Source: Methylobacterium goesingense (GTDB lineage Bacteria > Pseudomonadota > Alphaproteobacteria > Rhizobiales > Beijerinckiaceae). From it: DNA of 49,108 nt. Location of the stretch: contig NZ_BPQL01000010.1 in the NCBI RefSeq assembly GCF_022179225.1, positions 1 to 49,108 on the forward strand, read 5' to 3'. Shown one piece after another: positions 25,591 through 33,382 of this stretch. The translations under genes and the position numbers were made by a program. The first letter of the stretch is position 1; every line of letters starts with the position of its first letter. The notes under the pieces were generated by a model. It was not told where the DNA came from, made no database searches, and was given only the letters and a program-made list of their open reading frames with translations.

Positions 25591-25616
25591 ATCGCCGCGA
25601 CGCACCCAAGGGTTAC
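25591..25616 (-). promoter_or_regulatory. SigF-type promoter, near match (GTAACC-N16-CGAT)
   Basis: Read on the minus strand, GTAACC (25616-25611) is followed after 16 nt by CGAT (25594-25591). The -35 part is exact; the -10 differs in the last base from CGAA. A start about 7 nt on would give a leader of roughly 33 nt to the glycosyltransferase ATG. Activity is inference and weaker than for the three exact sites. Confidence 0.45.
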
Positions 25617-25667
25617 ATGCCGAGCCTCCGGCTGGGTGCGCCTGCGCACCGGTCTTCCCCGCCGCAC

Positions 25668-27413
25668 TCATGTCCGGCGCAGGCCGTCGCCCCTCGCCCA
25701 AGCCCGCAACCGGCCTTCGGCGATCGCCTCCCTGGTGTGGCGGTAGCCGATCTCGGCGATCGCCTCGAAGCTCGACCAGGCCCGCAGGTCGATGCCGGCC
25801 AGCGGCGGCTTGAGCAGGGCGGCGGCGTGGCCCACCGCCATCATCGATTGCGCATCGCCCGACACCGTCGCCGCCCGCAGCAGCAGGGGCGCGATGCCCG
25901 GCATGGCGTCGGGAGCGCCGAGCATGCGCCGGATCAGGCGGCCGCGCCAGGAGCGCGCCGGCATGTCGCCGAAGGCGCGGTCGCTGCCGACATCGATGGC
26001 GAGCACCGGTCCCCGCTCCAGGCCCGCCAGCACGTCGGCCGGCAGGTTGTTCATCATGCCTCCATCCACCAGGACGCCTTCCGCGGTGCAGACCGGCGGG
26101 AGCAGGCCCGGGATCGCGATGCTGGCGCGTAAGGCTCCCGGCAGGTCCCCGGAGCGATGGATCATCGCCGAGCCCGTCGTCAGGTTCGAGGAGACGCAGA
26201 GGAAGGGAAGCCAGAGATCCTCGACCCGTGCGCCGCCGAACCATGCGGCCAGGCCCGCATCGACCTTCGCGCCGCGGGTCAGCGCATGATAGGGCAGCGT
26301 GTAGTCGTTGAGGGGATTGTGGCCGACGAAGAAGTCGAGGGTCCGCGCGCGGATTCGTTCGAGGCTCCATCCCATCGCGAGACTTGCCGCGACCACCGCG
26401 CCCATGCTGGTGCCGCCGACGAAGTCGGGAGCGCAGCCGGCCTCGTCCAGGGCCCGCAGCACGCCGAGATGGGCGAGCCCGCGCGCACCGCCGCCACCGA
26501 GGACGAGGCCGCGCGCCGTGCCGCTCGCGAGCCGCGCGAGCCGGCGCAGATCGTCGACGTTGCCGGCTCGCACCGGGATGCGTAGGGCGGCCGGCAACGC
26601 GGCGACGTCCGGGTGAAGGCTACGGGGCAGAACCGCATCCGTGTCCTGCCGGACGGCGAGATCCATCCGGATCCAGTCCGATCTGAGGCTCCCGAGCCAA
26701 GCGGCCGCCCCGGGGCGGGGCGGCCGCCCGGGTTCGGCCAGCAGCAGGACATGGTCCGCGTGGCGCAGGCACAGGCGGCACCACGGACAGCCGACCTCGT
26801 GCGCCACGAAGATCGTACGGGCGTGACGGCTTTCGTAGTCGTGGAACCATGCCTCGTCGGCCCCATCCGGCCAGCGGGTGAGGCATCCCGTGGTCCCGGT
26901 CTTCGTGGCGTCGAAGGCGCCGGCCAGGGCCTGCCCGAAGGCGGCGGCGTCGAGCCCCTCGGTCACGGCGAGCACGGCGAAGCTGCGTGGTGTGTGGCGG
27001 ACCCCCTCCCCCGCCTGGGCGGCACGCATCCGCTCCGTGAGCAGCCGCGCGAAGTAGAGCAGCATCCGTGGATGGTGTTCGACCACCTCTTCGAAATCTG
27101 CCCGCGTCAATCGCAGCAGACTCGAATCGCGAAGGGCCGTGGCCGTAGCCGACCGAGGGGCCGTCGACAGCAGGGCCATCTCGCCGAAACTTTCGGGCGG
27201 ACGCAGGCGAGCGATCCGACGGGGCGAGTCCATGGTGGCATCGGCGGAAATCCCGATGGCACCGGAGACCAGGGTGTAGAGCGCGTCCCCGGCTTCGCCC
27301 TGCGCGAACAGCGTGCTGCCTCCGGCCACCGAGACCGGGACCATGCGCGCGCGCACCGCGGTAACGGCCTCGACGTCCAATCCGTCGAGGAACGGAATCT
27401 CCGGTCCCGTCAT
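25668..27413 (-). CDS. Patatin-like phospholipase with N-terminal cyclic-nucleotide-binding domain
   Basis: A 581-residue protein. Residues about 8-130 form a cNMP-binding domain (PVSVAGGSTLFAQGEAGDAL, then PPESFGEMALLSTAPRSATA, the phosphate-binding cassette). A middle linker has CPWCRLC. The patatin domain begins near 300 with GLVLGGGGARGLAHLG (oxyanion hole), FVGGTSMGAVVA (nucleophile Ser) and EGVLVDGGMMNNLP (catalytic Asp). The layout matches the NTE/RssA-like lipid hydrolases. Its 4-nt overlap with the DUF3095 gene, whose product resembles adenylate cyclases, suggests a nucleotide signal made by one and sensed by the other (inference). It probably acts on membrane lipids. Confidence 0.94.
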   Translation of the reverse strand: MTGPEIPFLDGLDVEAVTAVRARMVPVSVAGGSTLFAQGEAGDALYTLVSGAIGISADATMDSPRRIARLRPPESFGEMALLSTAPRSATATALRDSSLLRLTRADFEEVVEHHPRMLLYFARLLTERMRAAQAGEGVRHTPRSFAVLAVTEGLDAAAFGQALAGAFDATKTGTTGCLTRWPDGADEAWFHDYESRHARTIFVAHEVGCPWCRLCLRHADHVLLLAEPGRPPRPGAAAWLGSLRSDWIRMDLAVRQDTDAVLPRSLHPDVAALPAALRIPVRAGNVDDLRRLARLASGTARGLVLGGGGARGLAHLGVLRALDEAGCAPDFVGGTSMGAVVAASLAMGWSLERIRARTLDFFVGHNPLNDYTLPYHALTRGAKVDAGLAAWFGGARVEDLWLPFLCVSSNLTTGSAMIHRSGDLPGALRASIAIPGLLPPVCTAEGVLVDGGMMNNLPADVLAGLERGPVLAIDVGSDRAFGDMPARSWRGRLIRRMLGAPDAMPGIAPLLLRAATVSGDAQSMMAVGHAAALLKPPLAGIDLRAWSSFEAIAEIGYRHTREAIAEGRLRAWARGDGLRRT

Positions 27414-28627
27414 GACCGTCGCTTGAGCATGGCGGCCGCCCGCGCGTAGCCGCCATCGGCACCGTCGACGAAATGGATGTGGTCATCGCGCAGGACCGAG
27501 GGACTCACACAGGTCACGACCGCGGCATCCTGCCGGTGGACGCCGTAGCGCACCAAACCCGCCTCTTGTGCGAGGGCGAGGCGGGCCTCGATCCGATCCG
27601 CCGTGGCGACCGGACAGGCCACGGTGAGGCGGAGCCCGTCGTCGTACTTCCGGAAATCCGCATTGGCGGCGAGCCGCCGTCGATAGCGGCGCGGCGAGAA
27701 GCGGCCGAACGGCAGGCCGAGACTGAACAGCGCGAAGGCGGCGCCGCGCGTCACGAACATCGCCGCCCCGCGCAGGAGCCGCGAGCCCGCCAGCGTCCCT
27801 TCCGCCCGTGCATCTGCGGCGAGGCCCGACCAGGGCGGCCGCATCGGTGGTCCCGATTCCGGCAGAGGGCGCCCCATGCCGGGGCTCGCATCCACCTCGG
27901 CCAGGATGGCGCCGAGGGTGGCAAGGACGGCTTCCGGATCCGCCCCCTCTTCGGGCAGGGCGATCAGGGACAGGACCAGGCCATCCCGGGCGGATACGGC
28001 CTCGAACCGACAGGACAGGCCGGTGAGATCGGGTTTCGCACCGGCCGGAGCCGCCGGGATGGCGTGGAGACCGCGCTTCATCGCGCTGTCCGCGTAGGCG
28101 ACACCGCCGCCCGAGAACATCGCGTAGTCGACATGGGCAGAGGCCGCGTAGCGCGCGATGCGCAGGTCCCGGCCGGCCTCACGCACCGCCGAAACCGGGA
28201 TCAGCGCAACGCGCAGATTGAGCGCGTGCGCCTCGCGCACCCATGTCGCCGTCTCGGACAGCACCGTCGCGACCGTGTCGCGATCTTCGGGCGGGACGAG
28301 AAGGGTCGCACCGTCGCCGCCGAAGACGAATGCCAGGTCGGCGCCAGGAAGGGCGTTCTTGACGGCCGTGATCAGGGCGGCACCGGCGATATTCACGGAC
28401 CGATAGCGCCCATCCTCGATGGCCCGGGTCGACATCACCACGTCGCATAGGGCGATCCACCACGTGTCCGGCACCGGGACGTAGCGGGTTTCGTCGAGGA
28501 CGTCGGCAAATCGCGTGAGACGTGGCACGTCGGCGTAGCGAAACGGAACTGACACGCTCGCCTCGGCCTGACCCGTCTGCGGGCCCGGGCCGGCTTCGAT
28601 GTCGGTTCGGGCGTGGTGCGCAGGCAT
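27410..28627 (-). CDS. DUF3095 protein (adenylate cyclase-like)
   Basis: A 405-residue DUF3095 protein. Key stretches are TWWIALCDVVMSTRAIEDGR, YRSVNIAGAALITAV, LAFVFGGDGATLLVPPED and DYAMFSGGGVAYADS. The N-terminal half resembles class III nucleotide cyclase folds (D..VMSTRAI..G.Y..VN...A and FGGDGA blocks), though cyclase activity is not established for the family to my knowledge. It overlaps the cNMP-binding patatin by 4 nt. Upstream, an exact SigF-type promoter and five 15-bp repeats lie in its leader. The start at ATG 28627 is the first with coding character; the leader would be about 120 nt. Confidence 0.85.
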   Translation of the reverse strand: MPAHHARTDIEAGPGPQTGQAEASVSVPFRYADVPRLTRFADVLDETRYVPVPDTWWIALCDVVMSTRAIEDGRYRSVNIAGAALITAVKNALPGADLAFVFGGDGATLLVPPEDRDTVATVLSETATWVREAHALNLRVALIPVSAVREAGRDLRIARYAASAHVDYAMFSGGGVAYADSAMKRGLHAIPAAPAGAKPDLTGLSCRFEAVSARDGLVLSLIALPEEGADPEAVLATLGAILAEVDASPGMGRPLPESGPPMRPPWSGLAADARAEGTLAGSRLLRGAAMFVTRGAAFALFSLGLPFGRFSPRRYRRRLAANADFRKYDDGLRLTVACPVATADRIEARLALAQEAGLVRYGVHRQDAAVVTCVSPSVLRDDHIHFVDGADGGYARAAAMLKRRS

Positions 28628-28665
28628 CGCCGAGCATCCTTTTCGCCTTCGAGATCTTCCGCGGG

Positions 28666-28740
28666 CAAGAGTTTCGGCGCCAAGAATTTCGGCGCCAAGA
28701 ATTTCGGCACCAAGAGTTTCGGCACCAAGAGTTTCGGCGC
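28666..28740. repeat. 15-bp tandem repeat, five copies, in the leader of the DUF3095 gene
   Basis: Units at 28666, 28681, 28696, 28711 and 28726 follow CAAGARTTTCGGCRC, differing at only two positions. They lie between the SigF-type promoter (28757-28782) and the DUF3095 start (28627), so they would be transcribed as leader RNA. Both strands are open through the repeat (for example K-S/N-F-G-A/T on plus), but neither frame makes a credible protein. Confidence 0.95.
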
Positions 28741-28756
28741 GCGGCCACCATCGGGT

Positions 28757-28782
28757 TTCGCCACGTTACCCGACTCGGTTAC
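28757..28782 (-). promoter_or_regulatory. SigF-type promoter, exact match (GTAACC-N16-CGAA)
   Basis: On the minus strand GTAACC (28782-28777) and CGAA (28760-28757) are separated by exactly 16 nt. This is the same element found before mrpX and msrB. It points at the DUF3095-patatin operon, placing it in the same regulon as the methionine-repair genes. Use by SigF is inference from the match to the Caulobacter SigF consensus as I recall it. Confidence 0.75.
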
Positions 28783-28853
28783 GCGCCCACCATGAATCTT
28801 TCGGTCGGGGCACCCTCTTCCGCATCACTGACATTCAGGCGCTCGACACAAGA

Positions 28854-28882
28854 AAGCTGCCCGGACGGGATCCGGACAGCTT
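28854..28882 (-). terminator. Probable transcription terminator of the fasciclin gene
   Basis: A 12-bp stem with one mismatch (AAGCTGCCCGGA / TCCGGACAGCTT) and a 5-nt loop lies just past the fasciclin stop and its repeated tail. On the minus strand the stem is followed by a TCTTGTGT tract, which is weakly U-rich. Confidence 0.6.
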
Positions 28883-28906
28883 CGATATGCGGCGAAGCGC
28901 GAAATT

Positions 28907-28957
28907 TACTTCGGTATCAGAACTACTTTGGTATCAGGATTACTTCGGCATCAGGAC
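28907..28957 (-). repeat. Three 17-bp direct repeats spanning the fasciclin stop codon
   Basis: Copies at 28907-28923, 28924-28940 and 28941-28957 follow TACTTYGGYATCAGRAY. On the minus strand each carries the gene's last codons and a stop (CTGATGCCGAAGTAA-like). The 3' end has therefore been triplicated, leaving two decayed copies after the real stop. Confidence 0.9.
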
Positions 28958-29515
28958 GGTATCGACCACGTGAATGACGCCGTTCGACTGCATCACGTCG
29001 GCGATCGTGACGGTCGACATGCCGCCCTTGCCATCGACGAGCTCGATCTTGCCGCCTTTTTCCTCGGCGGTCAGGCTGCCGCCCTCGACCGTCTTCAGCA
29101 TGGCCTTACCACCGCCGGCCTTGATCGCCTTCTGGAGATCGGCCGCCGTCATGGTGCCGGCCACGACGTGGTAGGTCAGGATCTTGGTGAGCGTCGCCTT
29201 GTTCTCGGGCTTCACCAGCGTGTCGACCGTGCCGGCCGGCAGCTTGGCGAAGGCGGCGTTCGTGGGCGCGAACACCGTGAACGGACCCTTGCCCGAGAGC
29301 GTCTCGACGAGACCGGCGGCCTTGACCGCGGCGACGAGGGTGGTGTGGTCCTTCGAGTTGACCGCGTTCTCGACGATGGTCTTCGACGGGTACATCGGCG
29401 CGCCGCCGACCATCACCGTCTTCTCCTGCGCCGCCTGGGCCGCCGTGCCGAACGCGCCGGCGCCGGTGAGTGCCATGGCGACGGTGAGGCTTGCGACCTT
29501 GAACATGCGTGTCAT
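28940..29515 (-). CDS. Secreted fasciclin (FAS1)-domain protein
   Basis: A 191-residue exported protein with a Sec signal ([20 protein letters not shown], cleavage near AQAAQE) and one FAS1 domain. FAS1 hallmarks are [16 protein letters not shown] (H1), the TYHVVAGTM core and [14 protein letters not shown] (H2). Single-domain bacterial FAS1 proteins act in adhesion or envelope stress and often belong to ECF sigma regulons. Here it lies between the DUF3095 and DUF1223 genes, but I find no SigF-type motif directly upstream. It starts at ATG 29515; ATG 29506 is also possible. Confidence 0.93.
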   Translation of the reverse strand: MTRMFKVASLTVAMALTGAGAFGTAAQAAQEKTVMVGGAPMYPSKTIVENAVNSKDHTTLVAAVKAAGLVETLSGKGPFTVFAPTNAAFAKLPAGTVDTLVKPENKATLTKILTYHVVAGTMTAADLQKAIKAGGGKAMLKTVEGGSLTAEEKGGKIELVDGKGGMSTVTIADVMQSNGVIHVVDTVLMPK

Positions 29516-29778
29516 GCGTAACTCCGATTGTCGGCCCCGTCATGCGAGGTCATCGATCGTTACGGGCCGCGGTACGGAGAAGTTTCAGTCAGGCATCGCC
29601 GGGGCGAATGATTTCTTCCCGGCCTCCGTGAAGAGGGAGAATTTCTTACTCGTCGAAGTCAGGTCCCTGCCGCGAACCGGTCACAGATCTCGTTGCGCAG
29701 GCGTGTCGAGGGCGAGAACATGCCGCGCGGCAGGAGTTTTGTGAGGCACGCCAAGATTTCCCGCATCATAGAAGGCCT
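29516..29778. other. Divergent intergenic region between fasciclin and DUF1223 genes
   Basis: No gene. On the minus strand GAAAC-N17-CGTA (about 29586-29561) is two mismatches away from the EcfG general-stress promoter GGAAC-N16/17-CGTT, which is too weak to call. The SigF-type site for the plus-strand operon is at the right end. Confidence 0.4.
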
Positions 29779-29803
29779 GTAACCAGGCCTCGGCTCCGAC
29801 GAA
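29779..29803 (+). promoter_or_regulatory. SigF-type promoter with 15-nt spacer (GTAACC-N15-CGAA)
   Basis: GTAACC at 29779-29784 and CGAA at 29800-29803, one nt closer than in the three exact sites. It ends 33 nt before the DUF1223 start. As at mrpX and msrB, the -35 is preceded by CT (CTGTAACC). Likely drives DUF1223-nrsF1-scsB. Confidence 0.6.
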
Positions 29804-29836
29804 TGACGGATATCCCGCATCGTTCCGGAGCACGCC

Positions 29837-30532
29837 ATGTCGTCCCGCCTCACGTCATTTCTCCTCGCCCTGGCGCCGGTCATGCTCGTGTCCGGCCCCG
29901 CGCTGGCCCGGCCCGTGGTGGTCGAGCTCTTCACGTCGCAGGGATGTTCGTCCTGCCCGCCGGCGGAGGCGCTCCTCGGCGAACTGGCCGGTCGGGACGA
30001 CCTCCTGGCGCTGGGATTCCACGTCACCTATTGGGACGATCTCGGTTGGAAGGATACGGCGTCCTTCGCGGGTGCGACCGAGAGGCAGGCGACCTACGCG
30101 GGACATCTCGGCGAGGGGAGTTTCACACCGCAGCTCGTGATCGAGGGCCGCAGGAGTGTGGTGGGATCGCGCCGTGCGGAGGCCGCCTCTGCCATCGCGG
30201 CAGCCCGGGCCGAGATGGAGACCGGAACCGAGATCGCCGTCGCACGCCGCAACGGCCGCATCGCCGTGACGGTCGGGTCCGGCAAGGGCAGCGCCCGGGT
30301 CATCCTCGTCGGCTTCGACCGGTCTCTGCGCTCCCCGGTGGCACGGGGCGAGAACAGCGGACGCACCCTCGCACAGGCCAATGTCGTGCGCTCGCTGCGC
30401 ATCCTCGGCACTTGGTCGGGCGAGCCCATGCAGTTCAGCGAGGCAGTGCCGGCCGGCCAGGATGCCGCCGTGATCGTGCAGCAATCGGACGGCCGTATCC
30501 TCGGTGCCGCACGCCTTGCGCCGGGCGCTTAA
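29837..30532 (+). CDS. DUF1223 secreted thioredoxin-like protein
   Basis: A 231-residue protein. A signal peptide (SFLLALAPVMLVSGPALA, cleavage near residue 24) is followed by VVVELFTSQGCSSCPPAEAL, with a CxxC thiol pair at Cys37 and Cys40. HVTYWDDLGWKDTASF is the second DUF1223 hallmark. The fold is thioredoxin-like and the protein should be periplasmic. It is first in an operon with an NrsF-like protein and a ScsB/DsbD-type conduit, so it may be a thiol relay partner of that conduit (inference). A SigF-type promoter with a 15-nt spacer lies upstream. Confidence 0.9.
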   Translation: MSSRLTSFLLALAPVMLVSGPALARPVVVELFTSQGCSSCPPAEALLGELAGRDDLLALGFHVTYWDDLGWKDTASFAGATERQATYAGHLGEGSFTPQLVIEGRRSVVGSRRAEAASAIAAARAEMETGTEIAVARRNGRIAVTVGSGKGSARVILVGFDRSLRSPVARGENSGRTLAQANVVRSLRILGTWSGEPMQFSEAVPAGQDAAVIVQQSDGRILGAARLAPGA

Positions 30533-30535
30533 GCG

Positions 30536-31204
30536 ATGGCCTTCCGGGACAAGGCGCCGATGCCCGCCGGCTCGCCGCATACGCGATTGATCGACAGGAT
30601 GGCCCGAGGGCTCGTCCCGGTACGGCCTCTGGGCTCACCGCTCCGGCGCGTGCTCGGCTGGGTCCTCGTCGTCGCCCTCCCCGGCGCCGGCCTCGCGGCG
30701 GTCGCCGACCTGCGGGGGGCGCTTTCCCGCCACGCCGCAGACCCGGCCCTCGTTCTGGCGGCCGTCGGATCGATCGCCACAGCCATTACGGCGGCGGCCG
30801 CCGCGATCCTGGCGACGCTGCCCGACCGTGACCCGCGCTGGGCCCTTCTGCCCGCGCCGAGCCTCGCGCTCTGGATCGGGGCGAGTGTCTCCGGAGCGGG
30901 CGCGGAGCACGAGGTGCCGATCTCCCTGTCGGACGCCTGCGCCTGCGTCGGGTTCATCCTGGGGCTCGGGGTTCCGTTCGCGCTGCTCCTCGCCGCGATC
31001 CTGAAGGGCGGCTACGCCCTTCATCCATCCCTGAGCGGCGGCCTCGCGGGTCTCGCGGCGGCCTCCGCCGCGGCTTCGATCCTGGGTCTTTTCCACCCTT
31101 TCGCGATGGCGCTGAACGACCTCGCCCTGCACGCGCTCGCAGTGGCGCTGCTGTCGGGGGCCGGAGCCGGGTCCGGCCGGCGCCTGCTCCGCGCGAGCGC
31201 CTGA
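30536..31204 (+). CDS. NrsF-like (DUF1109) membrane anti-sigma factor, orphan copy
   Basis: A 222-residue integral membrane protein with about six hydrophobic segments and a short cytosolic N-terminus (TRLIDRMARGLVPVRPLGSP). The 'L...L.PVRPL..P..R' opening is shared with the second NrsF at 34327 (LVEDLAQSLTPVRRLPSPGRR) and is where such proteins bind their sigma factor. Cysteines SDACACVGF lie in a loop before a membrane helix; in Caulobacter NrsF, cysteines are required for signalling. It starts 3 nt after the DUF1223 stop and ends 2 nt before the scsB start. No sigma gene is adjacent, so it may modulate SigF as a second sensor. Confidence 0.82.
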   Translation: MAFRDKAPMPAGSPHTRLIDRMARGLVPVRPLGSPLRRVLGWVLVVALPGAGLAAVADLRGALSRHAADPALVLAAVGSIATAITAAAAAILATLPDRDPRWALLPAPSLALWIGASVSGAGAEHEVPISLSDACACVGFILGLGVPFALLLAAILKGGYALHPSLSGGLAGLAAASAAASILGLFHPFAMALNDLALHALAVALLSGAGAGSGRRLLRASA

Positions 31205-31206
31205 CG

Positions 31207-33300
31207 ATGGTCCTGCCCGATCCCGTTCGGCGAAGCCTGCTCGCGTGCTTTGTCCTTTTCCTTTTCGGAGCTTTTCCGGCGCGTGCGGCATCCACCGCGT
31301 GGATCGGGGACGACAGGGCGGCGGTGCGGCTCGTGACGGCCACGGACACCGCGAGCCCGGGATCGTTCGTCGAGGCAGCCCTCGAGTTTCGGTTCGGTGA
31401 TGGCTGGCACGGGGCGTGGCGCAGCCCGGGCGATGCCGGCCTCGCCCCGACCTTCGACGGGAGCGGGTCGGAGGGGGGCGTGCTCGACTCCATCGCCTGG
31501 CCCGCGCCGCGACGCCTCGCCGTCGGCGACCTTCAGACGTTCGTGTACGAATCCGGCACCGTCCTGCCCCTGCGGTTCGCGCGGCGCGGCGACGGAGCCG
31601 CGCACCTTCATCTGCGCCTCGTGCACGCGGTCTGCGGCGAGGTCTGCGTGCCCTACCGCGCGACCCTCGACCTCGCGCTGCCGGCGGGACCGGATCGCCC
31701 CTCGGCGGAAGCGGAACTGATCGATGCCGCGCGCGCACGCATCCCTGGCTCCCCGGAGGCTGCGGGTCTCGCCGTCGTCGGGCAGGCCCGCGAGGGACCA
31801 CCGGACGATCGGCGCCTGGTCCTGCGGGTGACCAGCGAACGCCGCGCCTTCATGGCGCCGGACGTGTTCGTCGAGGGGCCGAAGGGGGCCGTCAGCGCCC
31901 CTCCGGCGGTTGTCCTGTCCGACGGCGGCCACAGGGCCCGGCTCGCCCTGAGGCTGCCGTCGGACATCGCGGATACCGATCTCCGCGTCACCTTTGTCGA
32001 CGGCCTGCGCAGCGCCGAATTCACGATTCCGCCCATGGATGACATCGGCTGGGGTGCCTGGCTCGCCATCCTGGCGACAGCCCTGCTCGGAGGTCTCGTC
32101 CTCAATGCGATGCCATGCGTCCTGCCGGTCCTGTCCCTGAAGGCCTTCGCGTTGACGCGGGCAGCCGGAGCGGATGGTCGCGGCGTTCGGGCCGAACTCC
32201 TCGCCACGGCGGCGGGCATTGTCGCGTCCTTCCTTGCCATCGCCCTGGTTCTGATCGTCCTGAAGGCCTCGGGCGCCAGTATCGGCTGGGGCATCCAGTT
32301 CCAGGCGCCTTGGTTTCTCGCCGGCATGGCCCTGCTCACGGCGCTGTTGGCCGCGAGCCTGTTCGAGTGGGTTACCATCGGGCTGCCCCGTCCGATCGCC
32401 GCACTCGGATCACTGCGCGGGTCCGGCCGCCTGTCGGAGGCCTTCCTCACCGGCGCCTTCGCCACCCTGCTGGCCACGCCCTGCTCGGCCCCGTTCGTCG
32501 GAAGCGCAGTGGGCTTCGCGTTGACCCGGGGGCATGCCGACATCCTGCTGGTCGTCACGACGCTCGGCCTCGGAATGGCGCTCCCCTTCGCGCTCCTCGC
32601 GCTGAAGCCGGGATGGACGCGCCTGCTGCCGCGACCGGGGCGCTGGATGATTCGGCTTCGTGTCGGGTTCGGCCTTCTGCTCCTCGGAACGGCCATATGG
32701 CTGATGACGGTCTTTGCCGAGGTGGCCGGCATCTCTCGGGCGATGGGGTTGGCGGGCATCCTGGCCCTGCTCCTCGGCTGGCTCGCCCTGGGTCGACGGA
32801 CGCGCGTTCCCGATCGTCGCCGAGGCCTCGTCACGGCGGCCCTCGTCCTCGCGCTCGTCCCCGTCACGATGTGGCCGTCCGGCTTCGGACCCTCCCCGGT
32901 TGCTCGGACGGAGGGCGGACCCTGGCGCGCCTTCGCCCCCGAGGCGATCCCGGCCCTGGTGGCGGAGGGCAAGGTCGTCGTCGTGGACGTGACGGCATCC
33001 TGGTGCCTGACCTGCCGGCTCAACGATGTCACCACCCTCGATCGCGCGGAAAACCGTGCGCGCCTGTCGGCGCCCGACACGGTCGCGATGCGGGCGGACT
33101 GGACCCAGGCCGACCCGGCCATCCTCGCGTTCCTGCGCCGCTTCGGACGTTTCGGGATTCCGCTCGTGGCCGTCTACGGGCCCGGTCTGCCCCGCGGAGA
33201 AGCCCTGCCGGAATTGCTGACGCCGGCAACGATGCGGGCTGCCATCGTGCGGGCGGAGCGCGAGAATGCAAACAAGATCACGACGGAATTTTCGCCCTGA
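31207..33300 (+). CDS. ScsB/DsbD-family transmembrane thiol-electron conduit
   Basis: A 697-residue protein that moves electrons from cytosolic thioredoxin to periplasmic thiol proteins. After a signal peptide, a DsbD-alpha-like periplasmic domain has CGEVC (Cys143, Cys147). Eight or so membrane helices contain the redox pair in LNAMPCVLPVLSLKAF (Cys304) and LATPCSAPFVGSAVGF (Cys426). The C-terminal thioredoxin domain has TASWCLTCRLND (Cys600, Cys603). The large N-terminal domain is of the ScsB subtype, some members of which feed periplasmic peroxide- and methionine-repair proteins. Its place beside exported MsrA and MsrB suggests it recycles them. Confidence 0.93.
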   Translation: MVLPDPVRRSLLACFVLFLFGAFPARAASTAWIGDDRAAVRLVTATDTASPGSFVEAALEFRFGDGWHGAWRSPGDAGLAPTFDGSGSEGGVLDSIAWPAPRRLAVGDLQTFVYESGTVLPLRFARRGDGAAHLHLRLVHAVCGEVCVPYRATLDLALPAGPDRPSAEAELIDAARARIPGSPEAAGLAVVGQAREGPPDDRRLVLRVTSERRAFMAPDVFVEGPKGAVSAPPAVVLSDGGHRARLALRLPSDIADTDLRVTFVDGLRSAEFTIPPMDDIGWGAWLAILATALLGGLVLNAMPCVLPVLSLKAFALTRAAGADGRGVRAELLATAAGIVASFLAIALVLIVLKASGASIGWGIQFQAPWFLAGMALLTALLAASLFEWVTIGLPRPIAALGSLRGSGRLSEAFLTGAFATLLATPCSAPFVGSAVGFALTRGHADILLVVTTLGLGMALPFALLALKPGWTRLLPRPGRWMIRLRVGFGLLLLGTAIWLMTVFAEVAGISRAMGLAGILALLLGWLALGRRTRVPDRRRGLVTAALVLALVPVTMWPSGFGPSPVARTEGGPWRAFAPEAIPALVAEGKVVVVDVTASWCLTCRLNDVTTLDRAENRARLSAPDTVAMRADWTQADPAILAFLRRFGRFGIPLVAVYGPGLPRGEALPELLTPATMRAAIVRAERENANKITTEFSP

Positions 33301-33303
33301 CCT

Positions 33304-33329
33304 GTAACCGTCGTCGATGTCCTACCGAA
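33304..33329 (+). promoter_or_regulatory. SigF-type promoter, exact match (GTAACC-N16-CGAA), upstream of mrpX
   Basis: GTAACC at 33304-33309 and CGAA at 33326-33329 are separated by exactly 16 nt. The site begins 4 nt after the scsB stop and would give a leader of about 45 nt to mrpX. It probably drives mrpX-sigF-nrsF2 and makes the sigma factor autoregulated. Confidence 0.8.
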
Positions 33330-33382
33330 ACACAGTCCAGTACCGCCAAGATGTTCGGTACAGCCCAGAAGGATAACCTCAC

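Noticed and set aside
28666..28740. Regular direct repeats as a CRISPR array
   Set aside because: The units are contiguous 15-mers with no spacers, and there are no cas genes.
28435..28764. Minus-strand frame with K-L-L-V-P-type repeats before DUF3095
   Set aside because: It would begin at or before the predicted transcription start and runs into the DUF3095 gene in another frame; it is probably not translated.
28613..28795. Plus-strand frame with K-S-F-G-A repeats as a possible small repeat protein
   Set aside because: No signal peptide, no ribosome-binding site, and the array lies in the leader of a minus-strand gene behind a SigF-type promoter. Both strands are open only because the 15-bp unit lacks stops.
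29561..29586. EcfG-type general-stress promoter before the fasciclin gene
   Set aside because: GAAAC-N17-CGTA has two mismatches to GGAAC-N16/17-CGTT; too weak to assert.
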